Assembly (NCBI GenBank): GCA_000725195.1
Contig: JAIL01000256.1
Span: 22,091 to 86,090 of the forward strand
Reading direction: 5' to 3'
DNA length: 64,000 nt
Source: Snodgrassella alvi SCGC AB-598-O02
GTDB taxonomy: Bacteria; Pseudomonadota; Gammaproteobacteria; Burkholderiales; Neisseriaceae
This document shows, in pieces, positions 39,223 to 49,437 of the stretch. The notes under the pieces are model-generated. The model was given only the letters and a program-made list of their open reading frames with translations, was not told the DNA's origin and did not search any database. How positions within the stretch are numbered: the stretch's first letter is position 1; the number at the start of each line of letters is the position of its first letter. Made by a program: the position numbers and the translations under genes.

Positions 39223-40751
39223 AAACTTTACAGGCCCTATACCGCTGCCAGTTATTAACCGGTCAAGGCATCTGGCATTTGCTCAACAGTATCCGTACAG
39301 ACGGCATGAATTTAATGGCTTTACTGTATGTGCGTCAAAAACTTTCTCCGCTTCAGACAGCAATTGATACAGAAGACAGTTGTATAAATTACCGTACACT
39401 TTACCTTCAGTCCCGCCAATTGGCCGATCAGCTGGCCATTCATTGCGCCATCAAACCACATCAAAAAATAGCCGTGATGGCCAACAACCACATTGTTCAG
39501 GTGCATACCCTTTTTGCACTGGCTGCATTGGGAGCAGATATCTATCTGTTAAATACCGAATTATCAGCCAGTCAATTACAAAGTATTCATCACGATGTTC
39601 AGTTTGACTGGATTATTCACGATCCGGAAATTACCGTACTCCCCGCAGTTAAAACCTTGCCTACTTACCACCAGCATCTGGTTTCTGTGTTTTCACTGTT
39701 AACCACCCCGGTCAACCCTCGGCCAGTTAAACGCAAACCCAACCATTTCTCAAAAATAACCGTACTCACCAGTGGCACTACTGGCCGCTTCAAACTGGCT
39801 GGTCGCAGCAGTCGGGCAAAAAATTTCCTTAGCCCATTCTCTCAACTACTGGTGCAATTAAATCTTAGTTTATATAAAAAAGTATATATTGCCACCCCCA
39901 TTTATCATGGCTTTGGTATGGCCACTTTATGCATGTCCGTGCTACTGGGTGCAACCATATTTCTGACCCGACGTTTTCATCACGAAAAAGCTTGTCAGCT
40001 TATTGCCGCTAATCAAATCGAAGTAGTCACACTAGTACCATTAATGTTAACCAGAATGATGAACTATTGCGAAACACAGCTGCAAAGTCTACGGTGCATT
40101 ATTACCGGCGGAGCCCCGATTACACCAGCGCTGGTTACACAGGTATTAAATCGACTTGGCAAAATATTATTTAACTTATATGGCACCTCCGAAGCCGGAG
40201 TATGCATGATTGCCTCACCTCAAGATCTGGCAATTCAGCCATCTACAATTGGCAAACCTCTGCAAGGGCTATCAGCCAAACTACTGTTAAACCCTACCGC
40301 GAACGATACACAAGGTGAACTTTACATCAAATGCGCTTGGTCTGCTTTAGGCAAGCGCTGGGTCGGCACCGGAGATTTAGCTTATAAAGATACAGCTGGT
40401 TATTACTACCTGCAAGGGCGCATCGATGACATGATCGTTTCCGCAGGCGAGAACGTTTACCCCTTCGAGCTTGAAAACAGCTTACTTAACCACCCGCAAA
40501 TTACTGATACCGCAGTAATCAGCGTTCCAGACCAAGAATTCGGCCAAAGACTGGTAGCCTTTATTGTGTTAAACCCAGCTAGCGACCAAAACGAACTCAC
40601 CATCAAAGACTGGTTAAAAACCCAGATTGCACGTTACCAGATGCCCAAAAAAATTATCTTAATAGATGAACTTCCCATGACCACAATCGGCAAAGTGGAT
40701 AGAAAAAAACTTCGTCAAATTATTTCCACAACAATAACAACACGACCATAA
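39216..40751 (+). CDS. AMP-dependent acyl-CoA synthetase/ligase
   Basis: 511 residues of the ANL adenylating superfamily. Core motifs A3 LTSGTTGRFKLAG, A5 YGTSEAG, A7 GTGDLAY and A8 GRIDDMIVSAGENVYP are present, with the C-terminal catalytic lysine in TTIGKVDRKKL. The sequence activates a carboxylic acid as an acyl-AMP, usually to form CoA thioester. It has no carrier-protein domain. Start ATG 39216 (upstream open frame ignored). It overlaps the SDR by 7 bp, so the two probably act in one small pathway. The substrate is unknown. Confidence 0.88.
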   Translation: MLKTLQALYRCQLLTGQGIWHLLNSIRTDGMNLMALLYVRQKLSPLQTAIDTEDSCINYRTLYLQSRQLADQLAIHCAIKPHQKIAVMANNHIVQVHTLFALAALGADIYLLNTELSASQLQSIHHDVQFDWIIHDPEITVLPAVKTLPTYHQHLVSVFSLLTTPVNPRPVKRKPNHFSKITVLTSGTTGRFKLAGRSSRAKNFLSPFSQLLVQLNLSLYKKVYIATPIYHGFGMATLCMSVLLGATIFLTRRFHHEKACQLIAANQIEVVTLVPLMLTRMMNYCETQLQSLRCIITGGAPITPALVTQVLNRLGKILFNLYGTSEAGVCMIASPQDLAIQPSTIGKPLQGLSAKLLLNPTANDTQGELYIKCAWSALGKRWVGTGDLAYKDTAGYYYLQGRIDDMIVSAGENVYPFELENSLLNHPQITDTAVISVPDQEFGQRLVAFIVLNPASDQNELTIKDWLKTQIARYQMPKKIILIDELPMTTIGKVDRKKLRQIISTTITTRP

Positions 40752-41161
40752 TTTACTGCTTACTTTCTGTACAGTTGATCTCTGTGGATAACTTAGCCTC
40801 CGTATGGTCGAGAAGGATTTAATAAAGCTATAAATACCTAATGGTCTGATTTATTTTACTGTAACCACCATACCACCTTATACAGACAATATCACCCAAA
40901 TCAGAATATCAGCATCATTAGACATATTTCCGCATTGTCTGCATAAAAATTAATGATAAACAAATATAATTTACCGTTTAAAAAGATAATTGGATAAAGA
41001 AAAGATTAGATTCGAAGAGAACCCGCTCAACAACATCATTGATAACTGTGTAAATAATAAACGTAATAAAAAAATCAGAATGAATTAAACATCCTGAAAA
41101 ATGGGCTGAACCTGCATCAGCCCAACATCTTGTTTAGTCAGTTTTCATTTTAGAAAAAATA
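40752..41161. other. Intergenic region (410 bp)
   Basis: AT-rich with no gene. One DnaA-box-like TGTGGATAA lies near 40782, alone and without others nearby. Confidence 0.45.
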
Positions 41162-42535
41162 CTATTTACCAATACAAAAACGACTGAAAATCACCCCGAG
41201 CAGATCATCTGCACTGAATTCACCAGTAATCTCATTTAAAGCATTCTGAGCCAGACGCAAATGTTCAGCAAATAATTCAATCTCATCATGCTGACACTGC
41301 CCGGCGTACATCAACTCCTGCTGAGCCTGCTGTAACGCCTGAATATGACGAGTTCTGGCCAGAAATAGTCCTTCACTTTCTCCCTGCCAGCCGACTTGCT
41401 GCAACAAAGCATCCCGTAATAAATCCAGTCCGGTACCATTTTTAGCCGATAAAGCAATCACCTTTTCTGCATCGGAAAAAGCCTGTAGTTGGCCAGTTTC
41501 ACGTGAAACACTGCTAGCAACCTCACCAGTCAGATCTATTTTGTTATGAACTTCAATCTTATGTAAACCGGCTGGCAACTGCGCTAGAATGTCAGCTGTT
41601 ATCTCATTCAGCCCCTCGCGCTGATCAACCAGAATCAAGGCAACATCAGCCTGCTGTACGGCTTGCTGGCTGCGCTCAATACCGATTTTTTCTACCACAT
41701 CATCAGTCTGTCGTAAGCCAGCTGTGTCAATAATATGCACCGGCACACCATCTAGAGTAATTTGTTCGCGCACCGTATCACGTGTGGTACCGGCAATATC
41801 AGTAACAATGGCTACTTCTTCGCCGGCCAGCGCATTGAGTAAACTGGACTTGCCGACATTAGGTGCCCCCACCAATACCACTTTCATTCCTTCACGCAGT
41901 AAAGCTCCTTGTTCTGCATGCAGCAAAACATGATCAACCGCAGCTCGAATATGCTGGAGTTTGCCAGACGCATCAGCAGCCTGTAAAAAATCAATGTCTT
42001 CTTCAGGAAAATCCAGCGTTGCTTCAACCAGCATACGTAAAGTAATCAGTTCATCAACCAGCCGATGAATTTCATCAGAAAAAGCCCCTTTCAGGCTGCG
42101 TACCGCCATCCGCGCAGCTGATTGGCTGGAAGCATCAATCAGATCAGCCACACTCTCAGCCTGTGCCAAATCAAGCTTATTATTTAAAAAGGCACGTTTA
42201 GTAAATTCTCCCGGTTCGGCCAGACGGGCACCCAGTTGCAAACAACGTTGTAACAACATCTGCATCACCACCGGTCCGCCATGCCCCTGTAATTCAATGA
42301 CATCTTCACCGGTAAAGCTGGCTGGCGCAGCAAAATACAGTAATAAACCATTATCAATGACACGATTCTGATCATCGGTAAAATCGGTATACATAGCTAC
42401 CCGCGGTGTTGGCGTTTTACCACCAGACAAAATCTGTGCCAAAGGTAGTAAATTCTGACCGGATAACCGGATCACACCAACACCACCACGTCCGGGTGCC
42501 GTTGCCACAGCTGCAATTACAGGATTATTCGTCAT
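41162..42535 (-). CDS. mnmE: tRNA modification GTPase MnmE
   Basis: With MnmG makes the 5-carboxymethylaminomethyl group at uridine 34 of tRNAs for split boxes. The 457 residues have an N-terminal tetrahydrofolate-binding domain ([20 protein letters not shown]), a central helical part, the G domain with [29 protein letters not shown] and the NKID-type HNKIDL, and the C-terminal FCIGK with the catalytic Cys. Full length and intact. Confidence 0.97.
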   Translation of the reverse strand: MTNNPVIAAVATAPGRGGVGVIRLSGQNLLPLAQILSGGKTPTPRVAMYTDFTDDQNRVIDNGLLLYFAAPASFTGEDVIELQGHGGPVVMQMLLQRCLQLGARLAEPGEFTKRAFLNNKLDLAQAESVADLIDASSQSAARMAVRSLKGAFSDEIHRLVDELITLRMLVEATLDFPEEDIDFLQAADASGKLQHIRAAVDHVLLHAEQGALLREGMKVVLVGAPNVGKSSLLNALAGEEVAIVTDIAGTTRDTVREQITLDGVPVHIIDTAGLRQTDDVVEKIGIERSQQAVQQADVALILVDQREGLNEITADILAQLPAGLHKIEVHNKIDLTGEVASSVSRETGQLQAFSDAEKVIALSAKNGTGLDLLRDALLQQVGWQGESEGLFLARTRHIQALQQAQQELMYAGQCQHDEIELFAEHLRLAQNALNEITGEFSADDLLGVIFSRFCIGK

Positions 42536-42561
42536 TATCTACTCACATATATTTAAAGCAT

Positions 42562-42592
42562 TTCAGGCAGTCTGCTAGACAGACTGCCTGAA
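42562..42592. repeat. Inverted pair of DUS-like 12-mer
   Basis: Each arm reads AGACTGCCTGAA (or its complement), separated by 7 bases, giving a strong stem-loop between mnmE and the FKBP gene. Neisseriaceae DNA-uptake sequences have dialects ending in CCTGAA or TCTGAA, and paired inverted copies commonly serve as terminators. The exact dialect of this organism is not known to me. Confidence 0.55.
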
Positions 42593-42610
42593 AAAAACAG
42601 ACTGAAAAAA

Positions 42611-42937
42611 TTAATCTTCTACCTGCAACAATTCCACATCAAAAATCAACGTTGCATTAGGCGGAATAACCCCGCCTGCGCCACGACTGCCATAGGCTAA
42701 ATGCGGCGGAATAGTTAACTTACGCTTACCACCCTCCTGCATACCATCAAAACCCTGATCCCAGCCGGCAATAACCATCCCTGCGCCGAGAGTAAAAGTC
42801 AGGGGCTGCTTACGAGTCACACTCGAATCAAAAACAGTACCGTCTTCCAGCATACCAGTATAATGTACCGTAATTTCCTTGCCTTTTACGGCTTCTTTAC
42901 CGGTTCCCTGCTGCAAGTCCGTAATAATCAAATCCAT
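42611..42937 (-). CDS. FKBP-type peptidyl-prolyl cis-trans isomerase
   Basis: 108 residues from ATG 42937, the usual stand-alone FKBP length (a further 20 codons upstream are not conserved). It contains [16 protein letters not shown], the active-site [13 protein letters not shown] and the closing [10 protein letters not shown]. It has no signal peptide, so it is cytoplasmic. Related to the small Neisseria FKBP. Confidence 0.93.
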   Translation of the reverse strand: MDLIITDLQQGTGKEAVKGKEITVHYTGMLEDGTVFDSSVTRKQPLTFTLGAGMVIAGWDQGFDGMQEGGKRKLTIPPHLAYGSRGAGGVIPPNATLIFDVELLQVED

Positions 42938-43038
42938 AACCAATATTTCCTGTCTAAAATTAGCATACACTGTATCATAGAGCCGGATACAATGCATATC
43001 AATCAGTCAATACACCGAAAGCATATTCAGGAGATAAA

Positions 43039-43980
43039 ATGGCCACCAGCGAAATAGTATTTTTAGATCGCACTACATTACCGAAATATCAATTTAACTT
43101 TAATTTTCCGCATCATATCACTGATTATCCACGTAGTAACCCCGAAGAAGTCGCCAGTCGGATTGCCGGTGCCAATATTGTGGTTACCAACAAAATCCCC
43201 ATAGATGCAGAAACCATCCGTAATAGTCCCAATCTGCGTTTAATCGCCGTGCCGGCAACCGGACTGGATCATATAGATCTGCAGGCAGCACAACAACACG
43301 GTGTAGAAGTACGTAATGTTCATGGTTATGGTAATGACGCCGTTGCCGAACATACATTGATGCTGATGCTGGCATTAATGCGACAACTGCCTGCTTATCA
43401 GCGTGATGTGGCGGCCGGTCTGTGGGAAAAAAGCCCTTTTTTCTGTTATAAAGGCGCACCAATACGAGATTTAAATGGAAAAACATTGGGGATTTTTGGT
43501 CGTGGCGGCATTGGTCAGGCTGTGGCTAGTCGTGCGCAGGCATTCGGAATGAAAATACTCTGGGGCGAACACAAAAACGCATCAGACTGTCGCGACGGCT
43601 ATACCCCATTTACACAGGTATTACAACAAGCTGACATAATCAGCTTACACTGTCCGCTAAATGACCAAACCCGTAATTTAATCGGTGAACATGAGCTCAA
43701 AGCCATGAAACCACAGGCAATATTAATCAATGTTGGACGTGGTGGCTTGGTAGACGAACAAGCATTGGTAGCTGCTCTAAAATATGGCCACCTTGCCGGC
43801 GCCGGCGTCGATGTTCTTAGTCAGGAACCACCGGTTAACGGCAACCCTTTATTAAGTGCGCATCTGCCCAATCTGATTATTACCCCACATATAGCCTGGG
43901 GCAGTAAAGATGCCATCCAACGTATTCTGGTCATGCTGGAAGACAACATCAATAATTTTATGGCTACTCAAACAGCGTAA
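43039..43980 (+). CDS. D-isomer-specific 2-hydroxyacid dehydrogenase
   Basis: 313 residues with the NAD-binding GIFGRGGIGQAVASRAQAFG and the catalytic Arg, Glu and His of the family (NVGRGGLVDE, then GVDVLSQEPP and TPHIAWGS). It resembles glycerate/hydroxypyruvate reductases (HprA type), so D-glycerate metabolism is likely, but specificity is an inference. AGGAGATAAA precedes the ATG. A diverged copy of its 3' end lies 5.5 kb downstream (49421-49600). Confidence 0.9.
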   Translation: MATSEIVFLDRTTLPKYQFNFNFPHHITDYPRSNPEEVASRIAGANIVVTNKIPIDAETIRNSPNLRLIAVPATGLDHIDLQAAQQHGVEVRNVHGYGNDAVAEHTLMLMLALMRQLPAYQRDVAAGLWEKSPFFCYKGAPIRDLNGKTLGIFGRGGIGQAVASRAQAFGMKILWGEHKNASDCRDGYTPFTQVLQQADIISLHCPLNDQTRNLIGEHELKAMKPQAILINVGRGGLVDEQALVAALKYGHLAGAGVDVLSQEPPVNGNPLLSAHLPNLIITPHIAWGSKDAIQRILVMLEDNINNFMATQTA

Positions 43981-44160
43981 AACTACCCAACTTCTTGCAA
44001 ACCACCGCTTAAGCTGATCGCCAGCTCAACATCATCGTAAAATAATAACCTAATCACAGTTGCTGATCGGTAAAGTCAGCGACTGCATCATCTACATAAT
44101 TGGCTATGGTCACCCGAAACAACTCCATTCCGGCAATCACTTATCAGCAAAAATAATTAT
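43937..44160 (+). repeat. Dehydrogenase 3' end, parent copy of a segmental duplication
   Basis: The last 14 codons and about 180 bp downstream match the block at 49421-49600 (shared ACAACATCAATAATTTTATG, and further collinear matches such as AAGTCAGCGACT). The parent copy is in frame here; the other is decayed. Confidence 0.75.
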
Positions 44161-44186
44161 GACATATAATTATAAAATTAAAACCA

Positions 44187-45329
44187 TTAACTAATGACAT
44201 CATCATTATATAATGCCTTAATAGCCTCAGTATAGCAGCGTATATTAACTTCATTCTCTGGATCTAGTCTGGCTAGATACCCATTGGCTCGCTGACGGTA
44301 AGTAGCAAGATTGGCGTCATGCTCAAAATAGGCTTTCAACAATTGTTGGCCTCCTTGCTCGCAATCAAAATTATCATAGTAATAACCACACCCTGCTAGC
44401 AAATGCGAGTTGTGGATCAGAGGATATCCACCATACAGAGTTTCATAATAAATATAATTCTGTGCATTCTCCCATTGATGACACACAACCGCGTCACAGT
44501 ACCGCGACAAAACCTGCCAGATCGGCAGACGTCCTTCGAATGAAGCCAAACCATGAAGAACAATATCTAGACTATTCGCAAACAACATAAATGCATGTTG
44601 CTCTTTTAGCTGCAAGGTATTACAAACATAAATATGCTTAATAAAATCAGCATTCAGGCGATGGGCAGATTCACATATCAAAATCGGCAGATAACAGGTT
44701 TTAACCATACATACATTTGGCTCAAACACCCCAATGCGCCAGCGTTTTGATCCTGATCGATATCCAAACTGCTCATTGGAAGACAACTTCTTACAGGCAC
44801 GTTCAAGAATAACCGGACTCCATAAATGCGGCATAATACGCACAGGAGTACGAAACGCACTTTGAAAATAAAACTGACAGGATTTTTCATATTCAGACAA
44901 AGTCCATACTTCATCATAAGGAGCACCACTGATTAATAAAGCAGGCGGTTTATTAAACAGCATTCTTTCAATATCGATCACATAATCATTACCCACGCGC
45001 ATTGAAACAACCTTGCCACCTTTAGCCTTAAATGCTATTACCCAATCCTTAGTCAGCTGAGCACTCAGTTCAATCATCACATCCAGCTGATCAATGGCTG
45101 AATGCATATCAATAATCGCAACCGGTGATTCCTCAAGAAAATGCAACGCATCTTGCGCCTCACCATCCCCTCCACCGGCAACTAATACTACATTTCCCGC
45201 AATTGGTGATTTCTGTAACAACATAGCCAGAAAAAGACAATTCTGAAAAATACCGTTTTCCCATAGAGACTGAGCACTCTTACGCACAAATAGCGAAATA
45301 CCGATACGCAGAGAATATACTGAAGCCAT
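44187..45329 (-). CDS. DUF2827 family protein, copy 2
   Basis: 380 residues, the second of a tandem pair about 4 bp behind its paralogue. It opens LRIGISLFVRKSAQSLWENG and contains FQSAFRTPVRIMPHLWSP, the RWRIGVFEPNVCMVKTCYLP segment and GYPLIHNSHLLAGCGYYYD, all close to the equivalents in the neighbouring gene. The DUF2827 group (known from Burkholderia and Neisseriaceae) looks like a glycosyltransferase-type fold, but function is unproven. The two proteins are clearly diverged, so they may have different acceptors. Confidence 0.8.
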   Translation of the reverse strand: MASVYSLRIGISLFVRKSAQSLWENGIFQNCLFLAMLLQKSPIAGNVVLVAGGGDGEAQDALHFLEESPVAIIDMHSAIDQLDVMIELSAQLTKDWVIAFKAKGGKVVSMRVGNDYVIDIERMLFNKPPALLISGAPYDEVWTLSEYEKSCQFYFQSAFRTPVRIMPHLWSPVILERACKKLSSNEQFGYRSGSKRWRIGVFEPNVCMVKTCYLPILICESAHRLNADFIKHIYVCNTLQLKEQHAFMLFANSLDIVLHGLASFEGRLPIWQVLSRYCDAVVCHQWENAQNYIYYETLYGGYPLIHNSHLLAGCGYYYDNFDCEQGGQQLLKAYFEHDANLATYRQRANGYLARLDPENEVNIRCYTEAIKALYNDDVIS

Positions 45330-45333
45330 AAAG

Positions 45334-46479
45334 CTAATCCCTCAGCAATTCAGGTTGACTGGCACATAAATTGGCTAATAATTGACGATGAGCACGAATA
45401 TTAACTCCCGCAACAGGATCAACAGCCGCAAATAAATGCTCCATAGCATGTCGCTGACTATCAACATTATCATCATGATGCTGCCAGGCCATAATTATTT
45501 GTTTTCCGGCCTCAGGTGCATCAAAATCAGCATAATAATAGCCAGCACCAAACTTTTTTAACCACGGCGAATTATGAATAAGAGGATAATTGCCATACAA
45601 AGTATCTAAATATAAATAATTCTGCTCATTACACCATTGATGAGATACAACTGCATTAGCATTCTGAACCATAAAACCGGCAATATCATGACGAGCATGA
45701 AAACAAGCTTTCTGTTGCTTAACCAGATTCAACGAATTAGCCAGATATAACAAAGTTAAATGATCTTTCATATGCAGAGTATTTAACACATGCATCATAC
45801 CAATAGACAATGGCTGCCGGCGAAAAGCCTCATCACACGCCAGCATCGGTATCGAAGAAGTTTTCACTACAGAAACATTGGGCTCAAAAATGGCAATATT
45901 TAAAGGTAAACGCTGACCATTCAGGAGATTACTTTGCCAGCCATAATAAAATCCCTCATCACCGACTTCCTGCTTACGCTTAGCAATAAACCTCGGTTCC
46001 CATAGATAAGGAGTAATATAAACTGGACAACGATACAACGTGCGCAGCATCGGCAGATAAAGTTCATCTTTAGGTAATACCCATACCTGATCACAGCGAT
46101 CTACGGGAGAAAAACTGGTTGGCTTATCAAAAATATTATATTCAACCAGACCAACATAAGGCTGTCCGACACAGTAAAAGACCACCTTTTTACCGCGTGC
46201 ACGCTGTAAAGCAAGCCACTGAGGATTCAAAGCACCAGCAAGTTCAATAATGACATCGATGGCGTCATCAGCTTCTTGTTCAGTCAGCAAACGTACATCA
46301 AACAAACCCAGATCAACTTGCTTAGCCACTGATGACTGATCACCAGCATTAATCAGATCAACCGACTTCACAAAAGAAACTGCTTGCAAAGCTTGTACCA
46401 GAAAAAAAACATTCTGATTCATGCCATTTTCCCAGATATTCTGATTCGCATGCGTATTAACAGAAATTCCGACGCGCAT
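45334..46479 (-). CDS. DUF2827 family protein, copy 1
   Basis: 381 residues, upstream gene of the pair. Typical DUF2827 features: MRVGISVNTHANQNIWENG at the N-terminus, the RARGKKVVFYCVGQPYVG segment, DQVWVLPKDELYLPMLRTL, IAIFEPNVSVVKTSSIPML, and GNYPLIHNSPWLKKFGAGYY near the end. No signal peptide or membrane span is seen. The layout suggests a glycan-related or phage-defence locus in other genomes, but no such partner is visible here. Confidence 0.82.
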   Translation of the reverse strand: MRVGISVNTHANQNIWENGMNQNVFFLVQALQAVSFVKSVDLINAGDQSSVAKQVDLGLFDVRLLTEQEADDAIDVIIELAGALNPQWLALQRARGKKVVFYCVGQPYVGLVEYNIFDKPTSFSPVDRCDQVWVLPKDELYLPMLRTLYRCPVYITPYLWEPRFIAKRKQEVGDEGFYYGWQSNLLNGQRLPLNIAIFEPNVSVVKTSSIPMLACDEAFRRQPLSIGMMHVLNTLHMKDHLTLLYLANSLNLVKQQKACFHARHDIAGFMVQNANAVVSHQWCNEQNYLYLDTLYGNYPLIHNSPWLKKFGAGYYYADFDAPEAGKQIIMAWQHHDDNVDSQRHAMEHLFAAVDPVAGVNIRAHRQLLANLCASQPELLRD

Positions 46480-47527
46480 AACAGTTCCTGACCTAATAAA
46501 ACCTTTTCAATATAAACCATTAGCACAACCAAACCTAAATAATTAACGCAGAATTTCAGTTAGTTATATTTAGATAATGCCATAATAATTATGCACAGTC
46601 AGATCCACCAGTTGTTTAAGTTTCAGTCCTTGGGAATAAAAATTAAATAGCCGAAGTCAACGTAACTTAAAAATTTTTTTATCCCTGGCCAACGCATCAT
46701 CAACCATTAAAAGCGAATTGCAAAACAGAAGTTGGCGGTTGAAAGAGATAAGACAAAGGCAGAAAAAACTTTGGCAAAATTCGAAAATAGAAAAAAATAC
46801 TGTTTAGTGTATTATTGTAAAAAGGTTTTTCAATCAAGGTTATTGTAATAATTTAAGATTATGAGGAGGGTTGTGGGGATAGTTACAAAACATACCTTAA
46901 TTATTATTTTTATTTGTTATCATTATTAACATAAAATTAATAACTGATATCTTTCAATCTTCATATTAATAATCTAAATAAAACTAAATCAATAAGAAGA
47001 AATTCCATAAATTATTATTAAATCAGAATTTTATACCATATAACAAATTGGAAAATATATGCTAAATAATTAAAAAACAATCTTACGTTGAAGGTATTGT
47101 TATCTCTTATCTAACTAATATTTAATTGTCAAAGTCTATAACTTTGAAATATAAGATATAACCTTATATTCATGATATGATAAATTATTATTTAATCTAA
47201 ATTAACGTAACAAAATGTTTTCTAAGGGGTTAATAATATAAATTCTAATCGCAATCTTAATAAATATGATTGCGATTTGATCAATTGCTAATTGTGAATG
47301 TCAATGACAAAATAATTTGTGTCATTATTAAGCTATGTAGTTATTTGAATATAACTTCCATTAATTATGACAGGTGAAGCAATCCATAACTATCGTTATT
47401 GCTTTTATTGAACCTCTTTAATACAAAAAATAAATATTGCCGTCTTAGCGTTATTTCACCTTCTGAATTTAAACACATATTATTAACAATAACTTAAAAC
47501 TATTTCCAAATTTAGTTGAATGCTGCA
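46480..47527. other. 1-kb AT-rich intergenic region
   Basis: No gene recognised. One 12-base stretch, GGGATAGTTACA (46876-46887), also occurs as its complement next to the IS3 remnant at 56.7 kb and may be an IS tip trace. Otherwise there is only AT-rich sequence. Confidence 0.4.
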
Positions 47528-49069
47528 TTAGGGTTTAATAACGATATTCCGTAGTTCTTTTAACGTGTCGTAATCGTTTACCTTGAGATTTTGAGGAGAA
47601 ACGTTATTCAGCACTTTTGGTTTTTGATTTTTCCCAGGGTTAATATAAGCATAAACTTTTTTACCATCTGTAAAAAAGTAATAGCTAACCTTTTCAGCAT
47701 CGGTTCTTCTGTAGCCATTGCATGGACTTGTAATATGGACAATTGATCCTAGAAAAATCGGCGTATCTTGAAATTTCTCGGTATTGATTTGTTGTCCGTC
47801 AATAAAAATTTGCTTCTCTTTAATTTCAATATGATCTTTTGTAGTAAGTCGAGGATCAACAGAAGGATCTTTTATTTCAAGTCTAAGAGGATTTTCTTCA
47901 AGGCTATATTGTTGTTGATTGTCAGAGAACACTGAATATAAAGGTCGATACAGTTCACTTGGATTTTTAACATTCGATAGATCAATTGATTTTTCTCTGT
48001 ATGAATTATCTGAGTAGTTCGGATCACCAGCTTCATGGCGTGTAAACCGATAAAGATCATCATTGTCAATATATACTTTGTCATGATACACATATAAATC
48101 TTTGTACGCATTTAGGTAGGTCGCTTTAACTGGTTTAAAAGAATCTCCTAAATTAAGCCATATCAACCCATCCTTTGTATCTATAGAATCACCTGTCTTA
48201 CTAGTCTGACTATGTATCTCTGCTTTAGCAAAACCATCATATTTACCTTGCAGATTGAATTCTTTGGTAATGTCTGTGTAGTTAAAACCTATATCAAGCT
48301 TCTTAATCAGATAAAAGGTATCATCATCATATAAATAATGATAATGCCTATCTAAATAAAGTGACTGAAAAAGATGTGTTTGTGAAGGTGTGAGATGCGG
48401 AATTTTTTCAAGTTTATTGCTACGATCAGCGAAGAAATACACTGCATTATCATCTTTGAACAAAAAATTATAATCACCAATGTCACCAATGTTTTTCAAA
48501 TTTCCTTGATGCTGAATTTTTTCAAGTTTATTATCACTTCTATCGTAAACATATACTGTATTATCATTTTTTAATAAATATTTGTAACCACCAAAGTCAG
48601 CAATGACTTTTAAATCTCCTTTGAGCCTAGGTATTTTTTGTTTATAAGTTTCTCTATCTGACACAAAATAAGAGGCATAATACCAATCGCCAGAAACCAG
48701 AAAAAAATGGTTAGAGACTATTTTGCTAACTTCGTTTTTATTAAATAATGGGGTAAATCTATCTTCTTTAGCGAATTTTAAGGATTTAGGTATAAAATAG
48801 TAATTTGCATTGGATAATACAAGTATATTGTTATCATCATCAGAAATAACGCGCGTGCCTTTATCTGTAATATTATCCAAACGTACTTTTGATTGAAATA
48901 CGTAACTAATCTCGTTGTGATCCTTAACTGTTTTTTGCAGATATATGCCGTCTCCTTCAACCAATAGATTAAAATAATGAGGGTTGGGTATACAATAACT
49001 TGCTTGCACAAAATCAATGGATACCAGATAGAAGATGAATAATATAATCCACTGTATAAAATATTTCAT
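47528..49069 (-). CDS. Secreted DKNYY-domain-like repeat protein
   Basis: 513 residues from ATG 49069. It has a signal peptide (MKYFIQWIILFIFYLVSIDFV, cleaving near QAS), so it is exported. The mature part repeats units of about 35-40 residues built on KDDNTVYVYDRSDNKLEKI and FKDDNAVYFFADRSNKLEKI, as in DKNYY-family proteins of Fusobacteria and Neisseria. Such repeats may form beta-propeller-like or surface structures. The frame is open upstream to 49129; a Met-Lys-Tyr start with a normal signal peptide is better. Function unknown. Confidence 0.75.
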   Translation of the reverse strand: MKYFIQWIILFIFYLVSIDFVQASYCIPNPHYFNLLVEGDGIYLQKTVKDHNEISYVFQSKVRLDNITDKGTRVISDDDNNILVLSNANYYFIPKSLKFAKEDRFTPLFNKNEVSKIVSNHFFLVSGDWYYASYFVSDRETYKQKIPRLKGDLKVIADFGGYKYLLKNDNTVYVYDRSDNKLEKIQHQGNLKNIGDIGDYNFLFKDDNAVYFFADRSNKLEKIPHLTPSQTHLFQSLYLDRHYHYLYDDDTFYLIKKLDIGFNYTDITKEFNLQGKYDGFAKAEIHSQTSKTGDSIDTKDGLIWLNLGDSFKPVKATYLNAYKDLYVYHDKVYIDNDDLYRFTRHEAGDPNYSDNSYREKSIDLSNVKNPSELYRPLYSVFSDNQQQYSLEENPLRLEIKDPSVDPRLTTKDHIEIKEKQIFIDGQQINTEKFQDTPIFLGSIVHITSPCNGYRRTDAEKVSYYFFTDGKKVYAYINPGKNQKPKVLNNVSPQNLKVNDYDTLKELRNIVIKP

Positions 49070-49163
49070 TGTTAATAATTTTAAATTATTAATATTAAAT
49101 AAAATCATAGCAAAATAAGATAAAGACATAAAGTATTGTTTTTATCTTAGCTTTAAAATATAC

Positions 49164-49437
49164 AAAACTGCTTTATGTTATACCGATAATTTGGTTGTAT
49201 TCAAGATAGATGGTTTTATAGGTAAGCTATACTTTTATTTATTCTAAACTAGATGGGAAACCCATTTCGGTACAAGTATTTATTGATTTAACATCATTAG
49301 GTCACACCTAAAATTATCATGCTTTAGTGTAGTTTGAATAAGTTAACAGAAACGATATCTGCTATACAAAAAGCTATTCATATACATGTTAGTCGAGTAC
49401 TAAAAAAACTGTGCGATCAGTTAGAAAACAACATCAA
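49164..49437 (+). repeat. Island-flanking repeat, left copy (A)
   Basis: It shares with copy B (56938-57187) TTTATGTTATAC, the block TTGAATAAGTTAACAGAAAC, GATATCTGCTATA and GATCAG/CATCAG; both copies keep a readable stretch starting LNKLTETISAI, so a gene fragment was duplicated. It lies just past the RlaP gene end. Confidence 0.7.

Noticed and set aside
40782..40790. DnaA box near the ligase gene
   Set aside because: Single TGTGGATAA with no neighbours; one copy is expected by chance in AT-rich DNA of this length.
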